Below, piece after piece: positions 13,701-24,807 of a stretch of 64,000 nucleotides of DNA. Numbering within the stretch: position 1 is the first letter of the stretch; each line of letters begins with the position of its first letter. Position numbers and translations under genes: made by a program. Under the pieces are notes generated by a model. That model worked only from the letters and a program-made list of their open reading frames with translations, did not search any database and was not told where the DNA came from. The stretch is from Argentina anserina (Eukaryota > Streptophyta > Magnoliopsida > Rosales > Rosaceae), in the NCBI RefSeq assembly GCF_933775445.1, contig NC_065874.1, positions 3,739,001 through 3,803,000 of the forward strand, read 5' to 3'.

Positions 13701-14828
13701 AAGTCTTGGAATTAATCCTGAAATCAGGTATTAAGAGGTTCTAAAGTGACCCAATTATTAAGTATGTGTGCTAAATGCAGGTCCAGATGATGATTCCTTA
13801 AACTTGGATTGGCCTACAAGGCATAAAATATGCCTAGGTATAGCAAAAGGTCTGGCTTATTTGCATGAGGAATCGGCAGTGAAGGTTGTACATAGAGACA
13901 TCAAAACTACGAATGTGTTACTGGACCAAGACCTCAATGCTAAGATTTCAGACTTTGGTTTGGCCAGACTTGACGAAGACGAGAACACTCACATTAGCAC
14001 CAAGACGATTGCTGGAACTATGTAAGCTTCTGTATATGGCATCAACTTCATTCTTGAGGCTAATTTTGTTTTGCTCATTTTAATCATATACAAACGTAAT
14101 GTGTTACGTATATAGTGTTGATACTTGTCATATCTATTTTCAAGAGAAATTGTTACGTAATGCTGAAACACCATTTACTTGTTTTGCAGAGGATACATGG
14201 CACCTGAATATGCTCTCTGGGGCTGTCTGACCTATAAAACAGATGTCTACAGTTTTGGGATTGTTGCATTAGAAACTGTTGCAGGAAAGAACATGAAATA
14301 TCGACCCGATGAGAACATTCAATGTCTTCTGGACTGGGTAATAACTTTCATTCAAATTTTTTCTCTCTTCATAGTACATGTATATATGTAACTTTATATA
14401 TAAAGTTCGATCATACATGTATACTGACTTACTCTGCTTATTTCTAGGCCCTTGTTTTGCAACGGGAAGGGAACTTACTGGAGCTTGTGGATCCGAGGTT
14501 GGGGTCCGATTTCAATAAAAAAGAGGCAATTAGAACTATCAAAGTAGCTCTACTATGTGCCAATCCAACAGCTGCACTTAGGCCTATCATGTCTGCCGTA
14601 GTGAGTATGCTTAAAGGGCGGACCGCCATTGATGAACCGGCTCTTGATCAGAGTATCCACGGTGATGATATGACGAGGTTAAGAGCCTTTGAAAACTTGT
14701 CTGAGCAGAATGCACAGGGAAGATCCTCAAATGGAAGTCGTAGTCTCATTCGTTCCTCAGATGCACCTTGGAGCGGTTCTTCTAATATTACTACGTCTGC
14801 AGATCTCTATAAAGTTTATTCATTCTAA
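3190..14828 (+). CDS. LRR-malectin receptor-like Ser/Thr kinase, gene 1 (LRR VIII-2 type)
   Basis: Plasma-membrane receptor kinase. Exons: 3190-3352, 3847-4033, 4301-4372, 4467-4535, 4618-4689, 4833-4904, 5034-5105, 5201-5272, 5357-5428, 5585-5656, 5748-5816, 5988-6068, 6239-6304, 6565-6630, 6728-6763, 11782-11822, 11989-12365, 12441-12639, 12947-13087, 13235-13353, 13479-13689, 13781-14021, 14190-14337, 14448-14828. They total 3099 nt (1032 aa), open throughout with GT-AG introns. Order: hydrophobic signal segment, Cys-rich N-cap, about 11 LRRs at one per 66-81-nt exon, malectin domain (exons 17-18), TM helix (exon 19), kinase. Visible kinase motifs: [25 protein letters not shown]. The activation segment reads ISTKTIAGT, one residue longer than in genes 2 and 3. 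The start could also be Met5 at 3202, which aligns with gene 2. Intron 1 holds an antisense tRNA and intron 15 a 4.9-kb LTR insertion. The ligand is unknown. Family resemblance is to Arabidopsis At1g53430 and At1g07650. Confidence 0.9.
3709..3780 (-). tRNA. tRNA-Asp (GTC), antisense in intron 1 of gene 1
   Basis: The minus strand gives a 72-nt cloverleaf. The acceptor stem is GTCGTTG/CAACGGC with discriminator G. The A box is TAGTATAGTGG and the B box GGTTCGATCCC. The anticodon stem CCCGC/GCGGG encloses a loop with anticodon GTC (3747-3745). Eight T residues follow the 3' end on the minus strand, a good RNA polymerase III terminator. No intron is present and CCA is not encoded, as expected for a nuclear gene. 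All stems pair, so it is probably functional. It lies wholly in intron 1 of the receptor kinase and is transcribed against it. Confidence 0.96.
4702..4750. repeat. (TC)n microsatellite
   Basis: A run of about 24 CT units lies in intron 5 of gene 1, just after the splice donor. It is absent from the equivalent intron of gene 2. Confidence 0.95.
6822..11730 (-). mobile_element. Solo-LTR-like insertion in intron 15 of gene 1, probably with a nested insertion
   Basis: The segment begins TGTCACC and ends ATATTACA, so it has TG...CA ends, and is flanked by a perfect 5-bp duplication TTATT (6817-6821 and 11731-11735). On the minus strand it starts TGTAATATTCCG, like the TGTAATAACCCG start of the gypsy LTR at 40119. 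It shares words with that LTR, such as TCGTAGAGCTC and CTCATACGAG followed by AAAAGCTTACCGG, in the same order. No PBS, polypurine tract, second LTR or gag-pol coding was found, so a solo LTR left by unequal recombination is the simplest reading. Its 4.9 kb is nearly twice the 2.6 kb of the related LTR. The extra length lies roughly between 8100 and 10550 and may be a nested insertion. Splice sites on both sides of the host intron are kept. Confidence 0.7.
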
Positions 14829-16487
14829 GTTGAACGAAACCATCATGTCACATCGCGTTTTGGTATTAGAACATTATTCCTATTATGTTAGTCCTTCTTC
14901 TTTGCAACCTAGCACGTCGTATGGGACTCCATAGTCTATGTCTCCAATTAATCTCTCCATAGTTGAGCATAATACTGGGCCTTTACAGAGGGGCCTAGGT
15001 CGACCATGCCTCCTTAACTCCATTCCTGTAAACTTTCATTTTTCGGTTTGTTGGATCTTTCGAAAAAGTCAACTTTTCCCTGGAATGATTAGATAATTAT
15101 CATAATTAGAGTACGTTAATGACGGAAAATTCTATGGTGCAGCGTTGCATGCGTGCAACGTCTCTAATCCACCGTTCATACATCCTACAGACCCCACGTG
15201 TATTTCAAGACATTCTCTATCTACTGTCCGATTCGGTATGTATGGTATGCAGCGCGGATACAGCAGTCAAACCCCGTTAAGGACTTCTATTATAGAGTTC
15301 ACATTTGTGCTAGTAAGATCGAGTTTCGGGTTTCGTCTCACTTAATTCTATTAACAGAAGTGAAAGTTTTTGTTTCTCAATTTTGTCGATATTATTTTGA
15401 AAATGATGCTTACGCAAAAGCGCGAACTCGATCAATTGTAGTTATAATATCAAAAGATTTTGAATATCCTGCATGTGTGAACTCCTAGTCCATACAGACC
15501 ATTTCAAGGTCTTCTATCAAAAATTTCTCCATTTCACGTGCGGGTTTGGAACTTTGGATACTGGAAATTGTTAGGTAATTATGTTATTAATCGGTTGGTG
15601 TCTACATGATCTATATTTCGCGGTAGACACAACAAGGCTAGCTTCTCATCAGTTCAAACAAAAATGGCATTATCATGGAAGAAGTCGTTTCTGACTTTAC
15701 TCAATGGTGGTACCTACAAAGTAAGAATTTATTGAGTTGGAATTTATTTAAACCCTACGTCTACCAAGACAATACCTAATGAAATTTTTCTAGTAGAAAA
15801 CCAACCATACAACCGGCTTTAGTTTCTGATAATTAATTTACGATCGTCGATATCAAGTGGTTATTTGTATATTATGTACGTAATTTTTGAGAAAAAAATA
15901 TAGAACATTCTCTAGATCGAAATTAATTTAATGCAACTATACTTTTTTTTTTACAACCAAGAAGTTGGTAAACATGTTAACAATGTGGCAATTTTTACGA
16001 TTAAAATATAGGTTACGTACCATGATTTGAGAAGAAGAGTCATCGCAGTCCTTATTGGTGTTTGGCTCCAAAGATAAACAAGGAAAAACATCGTAATCCG
16101 GTGCAGACATCCTCTATTCTCTTTTCGATTGCTTTTTATATAGAGAGTAGACCAAATACGCAGTCAGCCCTATTGTAAAACCAGATCCGTCGGTCCAAGT
16201 CTGCTCCTAATGTAAATATTTTACGTTGGAAAAGCACAAGCATGCATATAACTTTTATTTCGATATGCACAATTCTATCTCGATCATCCACGTACAGGTC
16301 GTTTGTCACTTTGTGTTAGGTCCCTTCAATTATTAATCAAATTATTATGAGTAAAATATGGTAGGCGATCGAGCAACTACCTAAAGATGATACGTACAGA
16401 GATATAAAGGACCGAGCAAATAAGCAGTACCTCATCAAGGAGGACCAAGTTTCTGGGAGCAAGATAAGTATTGGATGCGTGAAGAAA
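14829..16487. other. Intergenic between receptor kinase genes 1 and 2
   Basis: From about 15690 the sequence matches the region upstream of gene 1 (from about 1940) and leads into the duplicated promoter and first exon. The M1 MITE of gene 1 is missing here (empty site near 15945). I see no further gene. Short frames at 15145-15488 have no family features. Confidence 0.6.
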
Positions 16488-18063
16488 ATGACGATGGCAA
16501 TCGGAGCTGGTTTATTTCTTCCTAATAGTGGTCGGAAAACCATCATGAGCCATATCTTGGTTGTGATATTGGTTCTCTGCAATGTAGTAATAGTAGTCCA
16601 AGTCGAGGCGGCGCTTACAACTCGTCTTCCTGATTCTGAAGGTACGGTACACAATCCTTATACCTCATCTGTATCTTTATCTTCGTCGGAATACTTCCTC
16701 TTCACATCAGATTATTTGCAAGTGATGATGTGAGCTTGCCTTTGGTTTTCGTCTACAACACCAAAATGAGCTCAGACCTATAAAAATGAATAGATTTTCG
16801 GTTTTTTGAAGAGTCTGAATCCCTCCTTCCATTTTGATTATCTCCATTCTAAAAGGATGGTGTTCAGTTATGAAGTGTCTGTCCAAATGTTTTCAAAAAA
16901 AGTACTGTAAAAATAAAAAAAGCTCCGCTGCCGGGGATCGAACCCGGGTGGCAGGCGGGAATACTTACCACTATACTACAACGACCTGTTGTTTAATCGT
17001 CAACCCGTGTTTTTAATAATAGTCGTTTAAACAGGAAGTAAAGTTGAAGGGTTTTAATTTTTGTATGCACTATGCAGTGGCTGCCTTAAAAGAAATTGCT
17101 GCAGAGATAGGAAAAACAGACTGGGACTTCGACGTGGACCCGTGCCTGAATGACTCAACCCACACAAGCTGGGCTACCCCAAAGCCTGCTGACAGGCCTC
17201 AATTCAACAACACTCTCACTTGCAACTGCTCCTTTCCTGATGGCTCATGTCATGTCATTAACATGTAGGTGCATCTCACGTCTAATATATATGTTATATA
17301 TATATATATATATATATATTCTATATCCATAGTGAAGTTTCAATTTTACGACACTTTTCGGTAAAAATTTTTCATCAGAAGTGATTCAATATTTAAGTAT
17401 GCTATTAAAGTTTCATCAAATTCGGTTATCATTAAGGTATTAAAATTATATTAAATCAATTAACGAATTAAAACTGCTCAATGTAAACTGTTCATGTAAA
17501 TCTAAATTTGGAAATCATTGTTAAATTGAATGAAACTTTGTAGAGATGATCCTGAATAACTTACTTAAATATTGAATTACTTGTGATGAAAACATTTGAC
17601 CGAAAAGTGTGCTAAAATTGAAACTTCACTATATATATATATATATATATTCTCAAATAAGGATGTCTTTATTTATTCAATTAGTGTGGATTTCCATTTT
17701 TGAACCACTTTTCGGTCGAATTTTCTCATCTTCACCGTCTAATATCTAGATAATATTGTATAGATCATCCATGCAAAATTTCAGCCAATTTAGTAATCGT
17801 TAAGACCCTCAAAATCGAAAAATAAATGGACGTACTGAATTATGTCAAACATGAACTGTTCATATATTTAATATAAATATGTAATTTTGAGAGCTTTAAC
17901 GATCACCAAATTAACTGAAATTTTGCAAATATGATTTACACAATATTATCTAGATTCTAGACGATGGAGATAAAGAAATGCGATCGAAAAATGGTGTTAA
18001 AATGGAAATCCGCACTAATTGAATAAATAAGAACCTCCTTAGCCAAGAAGCCTTGTGTGTGTG

Positions 18064-18111
<48 letters not shown>

Positions 18112-21100
18112 CTTGGCTCCAGAGATTCGGACCGTTCAGATTCAACCATTCCGGCCACCGGTGACGCGCAACGACGGCGCCGACCAGTACAACCGCACTC
18201 CCCTCCTCCCGGCACTCATCCATGTGCTAACCAGAGTTCCAGCGCCAGCCTACTCATAGTCCTACTAGAAACTGTAAATTTCTGGAAAAATCAAGTTTTA
18301 TGGAAAATTTTAAAAATCTATAGATTTTGGTAGGAGTAGGTTGGTGCTGGAGATCTAGTCGGTGCATGGAGGAGTGCCGGGAGGAGGAGAGTGCGGTTGT
18401 GCTAGTTGGCGCCGTTGTTGGGCGTTGCCAGTGGCCGGAATGGCCGAATTTGGATGGTCTGGACGTCCATAACCAAGATCGCATATATATATGTTTTCCT
18501 TTCCTCTATAATATCCTTATTGGGTTTGAATTGCAATCTTTGAGTTATTTTTCTTCAAGAAGATGCTTAGGTGTAGGGCCAGTCCATTATATTTGGAGGC
18601 CTAGTGCGAATTGTTTTTCAGGCCCTAAATTTGTTATGTAATTTTATTGAGTGTTTAAAATGAATAGAGATAGTAAAATATATATTATGACAAGATGATG
18701 AGAGAGATAAGATGAATTGTGACCACAAAATAGCATAGATTGCCAAATATTAACGAAAGTGGCAGTATAAAAAAAAAGTGACACATAAGAAATGGATATG
18801 AGTCATTACAATTAAAAATGTAAACTGTATGAGTCGAACCTCTTACCTCAAGAAACTCAAAAAGTATAAATATTAGTTTGTCAACTAAACAAGACAATAA
18901 TTTATGTTTAAGTAGCAATGACAAAAATATATATTAATTTCTATATAATGTAAAAATCATCTGAGGCCCTCTGGAAGTTTGAGGCCATGTGCCACCGCAC
19001 ACTTGGCACACTCTATGGGCCGCCCCTGCCTATGTGGGTGTTTTTTTTCTTTCCTCCCCAATTTAGGAGAATCCCTTTTCGTTATTTAGCTACTTTTTCA
19101 GCAAATTTGAGTGTTTCGATCAGCACTGACTTTTTATTTGATACAGTATTCTCCGAGGGCAAGATCTTGCTGGTGTTCTTCCTCCGTCTGTTGCAAACTT
19201 ACCCTACCTGACACTAATGTAAGGATTTTGTACCATCATACCATCTAATTTTTTTTAGATTTTCTCATATGTTTCTTATGACATTTGCCCTTGTTTACAG
19301 CGATTTCACGAGGAACTTTCTTAGCGGTAATATACCGAGTGAATGGGGTTCTACAAATCTGGAATATATGTAAATGCACTATTCATGATCTCATCTCCAC
19401 ATATGGTTCGCCAATAATGGTTTATAATGATTGAACGTACTTTGACTATGAGTATACTGCAGGTCCTTTAATGTAAACAACTTAACTGGACCAATCCCTG
19501 CCTTCCTAGGAAACATTACCACTCTAAAGTACTTGTATGTGCTCTCTTCCTTGTGTTTGTCGGATTAAGTTCTATTTTCATTAGGTCTATCTGCTTTATA
19601 ATAGGGAGCATATGTTTTCAGGAACCTAGAGACTAACATGTTCAATGGAACTGTTCCTCCGGAGCTTGGGAATTTGGTTAACTTGCAGAATCTGTAAGCT
19701 TCTTTCATTTTAAACCCCAGTTTGTTTAATTATTATTTATTTATGGTCTTTTTTCGTAAAATAGTTTGAATAAGCAAGTACCAACTCATAACTTCGCTCT
19801 GGAATCGACAGCATTATCAGCACAAACAATCTCACAGGAGTTTTGCCAGTGAATCTCACTAGACTGAGCAAATTAGCAGAACTGTAAGTGGCTATTCACA
19901 TCTGGTACTTATAATGACTCCTAACTTTTTCTGTCAAAACATGGTAGCTTCATGTTATGAGTTTTATTTTTTCCTTCATGCAGGAGGATTAGCAGTAACA
20001 ACTTCACTGGAAAGATTCCGGATTATTTCCAGAGTTGGAATCAACTTACACAATTGTTAGTGCATTTTCTTTACATATCGAAAACAAAATTAATAAAAAA
20101 ATATATTCTGGTCTGACTTCTGTTCACATTGAATTTGTTTTTGATAGAGAGATGCAAGCCAGTGGTTTACAAGGTCCTATTCCATCTAACATTTCTGTCT
20201 TGAGGAATTTAACAGAACTGTGAGTTTTACATCCAACTCTTTGTTGCATTGACACTAGAAATTGCAAACTCCACAACTAACAATAGAAGCTATAGCTTTT
20301 TATCACATGGGTATTTTATTATTTTAGGCTTATCAATAACTTCTGACGCAATTTATGCAGAAGGATCAGTGACTTAAATGGAGAAGGTTCAGTGTTTCCA
20401 AACTTAAGTAATATGACAAGCTTGCAAAGATTGTAAGTCTAAATGATGTTTCTATTTTGTTGTACACAGTTTTAGACTAATCCACGCTCATCCCCAATAA
20501 TACTAATATGGAGTTTATATATATTGCAGAATGTTGAGGAGCTGTAATTTATCTGGGCCTATTCCTGATTATTTATCAGCAATGACAGTATTGAATATCT
20601 TGTAATTCTGCTATTTCATTAAATTCTCTTATTCTACTATTACAAAAGGCACATTTAATTATAACTTTCTTGACAGCAGAGTAGTAATGAGCTAGGTTCA
20701 TCTGCTAAGTCAAGCATCCAAATAGTAAGCTTCAGGTTCTTATAACAAGCTCTTCTTTTGTTTTACAGAGATCTCAGTTTCAACAAATTGGAAGGAAGCG
20801 TTCCTAATCTTGAAGAACTCACTGAGACGAAATTGCAGTACTTGTAAGAAACGTGAATTTCATATAGGTCACGACTAGCATACATCATGATGCATCTTCA
20901 CATGTACATAAGCATAGATGTATCCCAAGTAACCAACTCTTTGTAGTTAAGTATTCATTACTTCAACGTAATGTGATGTGATGTTTTCGGAATAGGTATT
21001 TGACAAGCAACTTGCTCAATGGCTCTATTCCAGACTGGATCAAAACCAAAGATAACCGCTAGTATGTATCCTAATTTATCAATATATCTAAATTTTCAGT

Positions 21101-24100
21101 TGTCATATACTTGCTTACAGTTTCATCATATATGTGCGCAGCCAGATAGATGTTTCTTACAATAATTTTTCACAGAGCTCTGAGCCAACTTCGTGTACTG
21201 ACTACGTGTAAGAACGGTTGTTTGTGTTGTCATACTAAGCACTCTACAGTCTACATGTGACTTCATTCACCTCTTAATTGTTTTTTTAACTGATTGCGTG
21301 TATCAGGAACGTATTCAAAAGTGCTGCTGTTCCAAAAAACAACTCGTAAGCTTCTACTAAATAGTCATAAATAACGATCTTTTTCTTTTCATGTTACGTA
21401 CTTATTGCATGAGCGCTCTTTTTTATCTAGTTTATCTGGAGGATGCCTGGACAAATATCCATGTACAGAAGGTAACAATACATCCATCTTCAGTTAATTA
21501 ACGTTGTAATGATTTTGTATGTTTATTAATTTGTCTTTCTCAAATACTTTATCTTATTTGAACTTTTGTTATCCTTTGTTACCGAGCAGTTCAGTACTCA
21601 TTGCATATAAACTGTGGTGGTAAAACAACCACCATTGGGGACGTCACATTTGAAGATGATACAGCTGTAGGAGGTGGAGCAAACTTTAATCCTCAGAGAT
21701 CAAATTGGGGAGTCAGTAGCAGTGGATTTTTCTGGGATACTGATCTCTCCGCTGACGACTACATAGCCAACAATGTATCGACACTTGAAATGGAAAGCTC
21801 TCAGTTGTACACGAATGCACGCCTTACTCCTCTTTCTCTCACATATTATGCAAACTGCTTGGGAGAAGGAAACTATACAGTGAAACTTCACTTTGCGGAG
21901 ATAATAATCCGAGGGAATAAATCTTATCAAAGTGTTGGAAGGCGGATATTTGATGTCTATATTCAGGTAATGAATCATACCATTATTGGACTCTTAATGT
22001 CAACAAAAATGCTTCTAATTGATGACATTTGTTACAGGAGAGACTTGTATTGAAGGATTTTGACATCGTAAAGGAAGCATCAGGAGTTGATAAGGTAATC
22101 ATCATCAACACAACTGCAGTTCAAGTCACAAACAAAACACTAGAGATTCGGTTTCATTGGTCAGGGAAAGGCACAACAGCATCCCCCATGCGAGGAGTCT
22201 ATGGTCCCCTTATATCAGCCATTTCGATAGAGCCTGGTAATTTTCTGAATTAGATTTTGTTTCTGTTTATGGAAATTTAATTCAGGGTTGCAACAAGTTG
22301 CTTTGTACTCAGTTGAGCATAACAGAAAAGGAATCAAAAGTCAAGCATATACATAAACATCAAAGTATCCATGGTTATCTGTTGTATCTGTAGCAGTATA
22401 TTATAGAACTAAAACTTGTACTTTTTGATGATTTATTATGTTCCTGTATTACTTTTGTGGCTCTGTAGAGTTCAAGATTCCTAAAACTCACGATAGCAAA
22501 AGAAAGACGCACATTGTGGTTGGAGTTTCAGTTGGAGCTTCAGTCTTGTGCCTCTTCTTGCTCATTTTTGGCATTATTTGGTGGAAAGGCTGCCTGGTGG
22601 ATAGCGAGAAATCAAGGGAAGAAGGTGCTGAAAATCTACTATGCCAATTTCAAGTATCAGATTGGTCGTATAATTTCAAATTCCACATATGAACCAAGAA
22701 GCACACACGCAGATACTATGTGAACTTTTCTTTATCAATCGTCATGACATTACTAATATCCTAAACTGGTCTTTTGGATAGCTCTGAGAGGACTGGATCT
22801 GCAGACTGGCTTTTTCACCTTGAGGCAAATTAAAGCTGCCACTAATAACTTTGATCCGTCAAACAAAATTGGGGAAGGTGGTTTTGGTTGTGTCTACAAG
22901 GTAGTGTGATCTTCATTTGCTATGTTATTTATAGTGAGTTAGTGACCTTGAGCCCTTGATTTCATAAGGATTGAAGATTGAATAATTTGCTTGATGCAGG
23001 GAATATTGTTGGATGGCACTGCAATTGCAGTTAAGCAACTATCTTCAAAGTCGAAGCAAGGAAACCGTGAGTTTGTCAATGAAATAGGCATGATATCTGG
23101 TTTACAACATCCAAATGTGGTTAGGTTATACGGTTGCTGTATTGAAGGGAATCAGTTACTGTTGGTATACGAATTCATGGAGAATAACAGCCTTGCACAT
23201 TCTTTGTTTGGTAAGCTTATCTGATTTTAAAAATTTGTCACTAAACTGATGTATCAAGCACTTAAATTGATCGGGAATTTATGTTGCATGCTTCCAGAAG
23301 AAGAGAAAGGCTTTCTAAATCTGGACTGGCCTACAAGACAAAAAGTATGCCTAGGCATAGCAAGGGGTTTGGCTTTCTTGCATGAGGAGTCGACATTGAA
23401 GGTTGTACACAGAGACATCAAAACAACAAATGTATTACTGGACAGAGACCTGAATGCTAAAATTTCAGACTTTGGTTTAGCCAAGCTTGATGAAGAAGAG
23501 AACACACATATCAGCACAAGAATTGCTGGAACAATGTCAGTAAACCTTTTATGTGATCTCTTATATATTCATATACATGAGATTTTTTTTTAATGTGCTA
23601 GCTAGTAATGTCATACTCCTATGCTGCTGACATTGACTATACTTCAGAAGAAATGCATCATATGAGCGATTCGGCTGTCTTATACTCTTACTAATTTTTC
23701 TTTTCTGTTGCAGTGGATATATGGCGCCAGAATATGCACTCTGGGGTTGTTTGACTTATAAAGCAGATGTCTACAGTTTTGGTGTAGTGGCATTAGAAAT
23801 TGTTGCTGGAAAGAACAACATGAAGTTTCGACCAAGCGATGATTTTGTATGCCTTGTGGATTGGGTAAGAAATATTTCCACTAAAATTTCATCAGTACAT
23901 GCACTGGAATCACACTTTCAGGGCTTGCCCTTTCAACTTGTTCATCTTTTTATAAGTTGCATTCCTTGCTTATTTTTATCCCTTGCTTACTTCAGGCCCT
24001 TGTCTTACAACAAAATGGGAAACTAAAAGAGCTGGTGGATAAGAGGCTCGGGTCAGATTTCAACACAGAACAGGCCATTAGAATGGCTAAAGTGGCTTTG

Positions 24101-24388
24101 TTATGCACCAATTCAGCACCATCACTTCGGCCTACCATGTCTGTAGTAGTGAGCATGCTAGAAGGACGGACCGCCATGCCTGAGTTGCTTATGGATCCCG
24201 GCATATATGCTGATAAAACGAGGATGTCAGCCTTGAGAGACCAGTTTGATCAATTAGTACAGGACAACTCAATGCGATCTCAATCAAGCTATACTGAATC
24301 TCAGAGCCTCAATCAATTTTCAGATGTACCATGGACTGGCTCTTCAACTACTACTACATCTTCGGATCTCTACAAACGTAATCCATAG
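16488..24388 (+). CDS. LRR-malectin receptor-like Ser/Thr kinase, gene 2
   Basis: Closest paralogue of gene 1. Exons: 16488-16641, 17078-17264, 19147-19218, 19301-19369, 19463-19534, 19622-19693, 19812-19883, 19984-20055, 20148-20219, 20361-20432, 20530-20601, 20769-20843, 20996-21061, 21142-21207, 21307-21345, 21431-21471, 21590-21966, 22038-22236, 22469-22624, 22782-22900, 23000-23210, 23298-23535, 23714-23864, 23996-24388. Total 3117 nt (1038 aa), no internal stop. Layout is signal segment, N-cap, LRRs, malectin, TM ([13 protein letters not shown]), kinase. Motifs [22 protein letters not shown] and [10 protein letters not shown] are all present, so an active RD kinase is expected. The ATG at 16488 is the first in frame and matches Met5 of gene 1. 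Intron 1 carries a broken antisense tRNA-Asp. Intron 2 is swollen by three fold-back elements and a further repeat. It is probably a plasma-membrane sensor, but the ligand cannot be told from sequence. Confidence 0.9.
16923..16985 (-). pseudogene. tRNA-Asp pseudogene in intron 1 of gene 2
   Basis: Same position and strand as the intact tRNA-Asp in gene 1. The 5' half (GTCGTTGTAGTATAGTGGTA) and the B box GGTTCGATCCC are identical, but the sequence between the anticodon loop and the T arm has lost 9 net bases. This removes the 3' strand of the anticodon stem and alters the anticodon region. The first acceptor pair is also broken (G opposite A). The remaining 63 nt cannot form a normal cloverleaf, although both promoter boxes and a T-rich end survive. 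Confidence 0.9.
17329..17632. mobile_element. Fold-back MITE M2
   Basis: About 304 bp, with ends ATAGTGAAGTTTCAATTTTA and the exact complement TAAAATTGAAACTTCACTAT, followed by ACACTTTTCGGT against ACCGAAAAGTGT. (TA)n lies on both sides. The interior word GTTATCATTAAGG resembles the equivalent part of M1 and M3. Located in intron 2 of gene 2. No coding capacity. Confidence 0.88.
17651..18054. mobile_element. Fold-back MITE M3, related to M1
   Basis: About 404-bp imperfect palindrome. The left arm contains TTTATTCAATTAGTG and the right arm CACTAATTGAATAAATA. The interior closely follows M1, for example TCTAGATAATATTGT and GTAATCGTTAAG. It is separated from M2 only by a TA tract and from M4 by a (TG)n(TA)n tract. 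Intron 2 of gene 2. Confidence 0.85.
18055..18108. repeat. (TG)n(TA)n microsatellite
   Basis: A compound dinucleotide tract joins fold-back elements M3 and M4. Confidence 0.95.
18109..18480. mobile_element. GC-rich fold-back element M4
   Basis: A 372-bp hairpin. The left arm has CAACCATTCCGGCCAC, ACGGCGCC and CAACCGCACTC; the right arm has matching complements such as GTGGCCGGAATGG, GGCGCCGTTG and GAGTGCGGTTG. The centre is AAATCTATAGATTT. The arms are far more GC-rich than the surrounding intron and unlike M1-M3, so this is a different family. The three elements M2-M4 together occupy one insertion site relative to gene 1. Confidence 0.85.
18567..19031. mobile_element. Probable non-autonomous DNA transposon (hAT-like ends)
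   Basis: The segment is missing from the otherwise alignable intron 2 of gene 1 (about 4130-4170). It begins TTAGGTGTAGGGCC and ends GGGCCGCCCCTGCCTA, giving imperfect terminal inverted repeats of the CAGGGGCGG type often seen in hAT-derived elements. A clear 8-bp duplication is not visible, so the ends are uncertain. No coding frame. Confidence 0.45.
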
Positions 24389-24768
24389 CGTTTGTTTTTT
24401 GCTTTCTCAAACCATAGTGTAAACGTACAATTCTCAGAAATTTCACTTTAATGTATCGAAAAGTAATTCTTCAATCCGATTATGTCTATTTTCCCCGGAT
24501 TAATTCATGTATGTAAACTCTCATATCTTGATTTATGAACTCATCATCACCAATGTGATGTGACTTTGGTCGAATGGAAACACCAACAGAAGACTGGAAG
24601 ATTTAATTTCTGTATAAGGGAACCAGCCTACATGATCGAGATGTACCAACTTAGTACAAATTTTTATTTTATTTTAAAACAAGATTGTCTAACAACTAAA
24701 TATTGTAACATTTCTCTTGTAACATTTCTCCTTTGACAATACAGTGAAATTCTGTGTACATACATATA

Positions 24769-24807
<39 letters not shown>

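Noticed and set aside
16923..16985. Reading the gene 2 intronic sequence as tRNA-Gly(GCC)
   Set aside because: The GCC in the loop is a by-product of the deletion. Acceptor and D-arm sequences are those of tRNA-Asp and the anticodon stem is incomplete.
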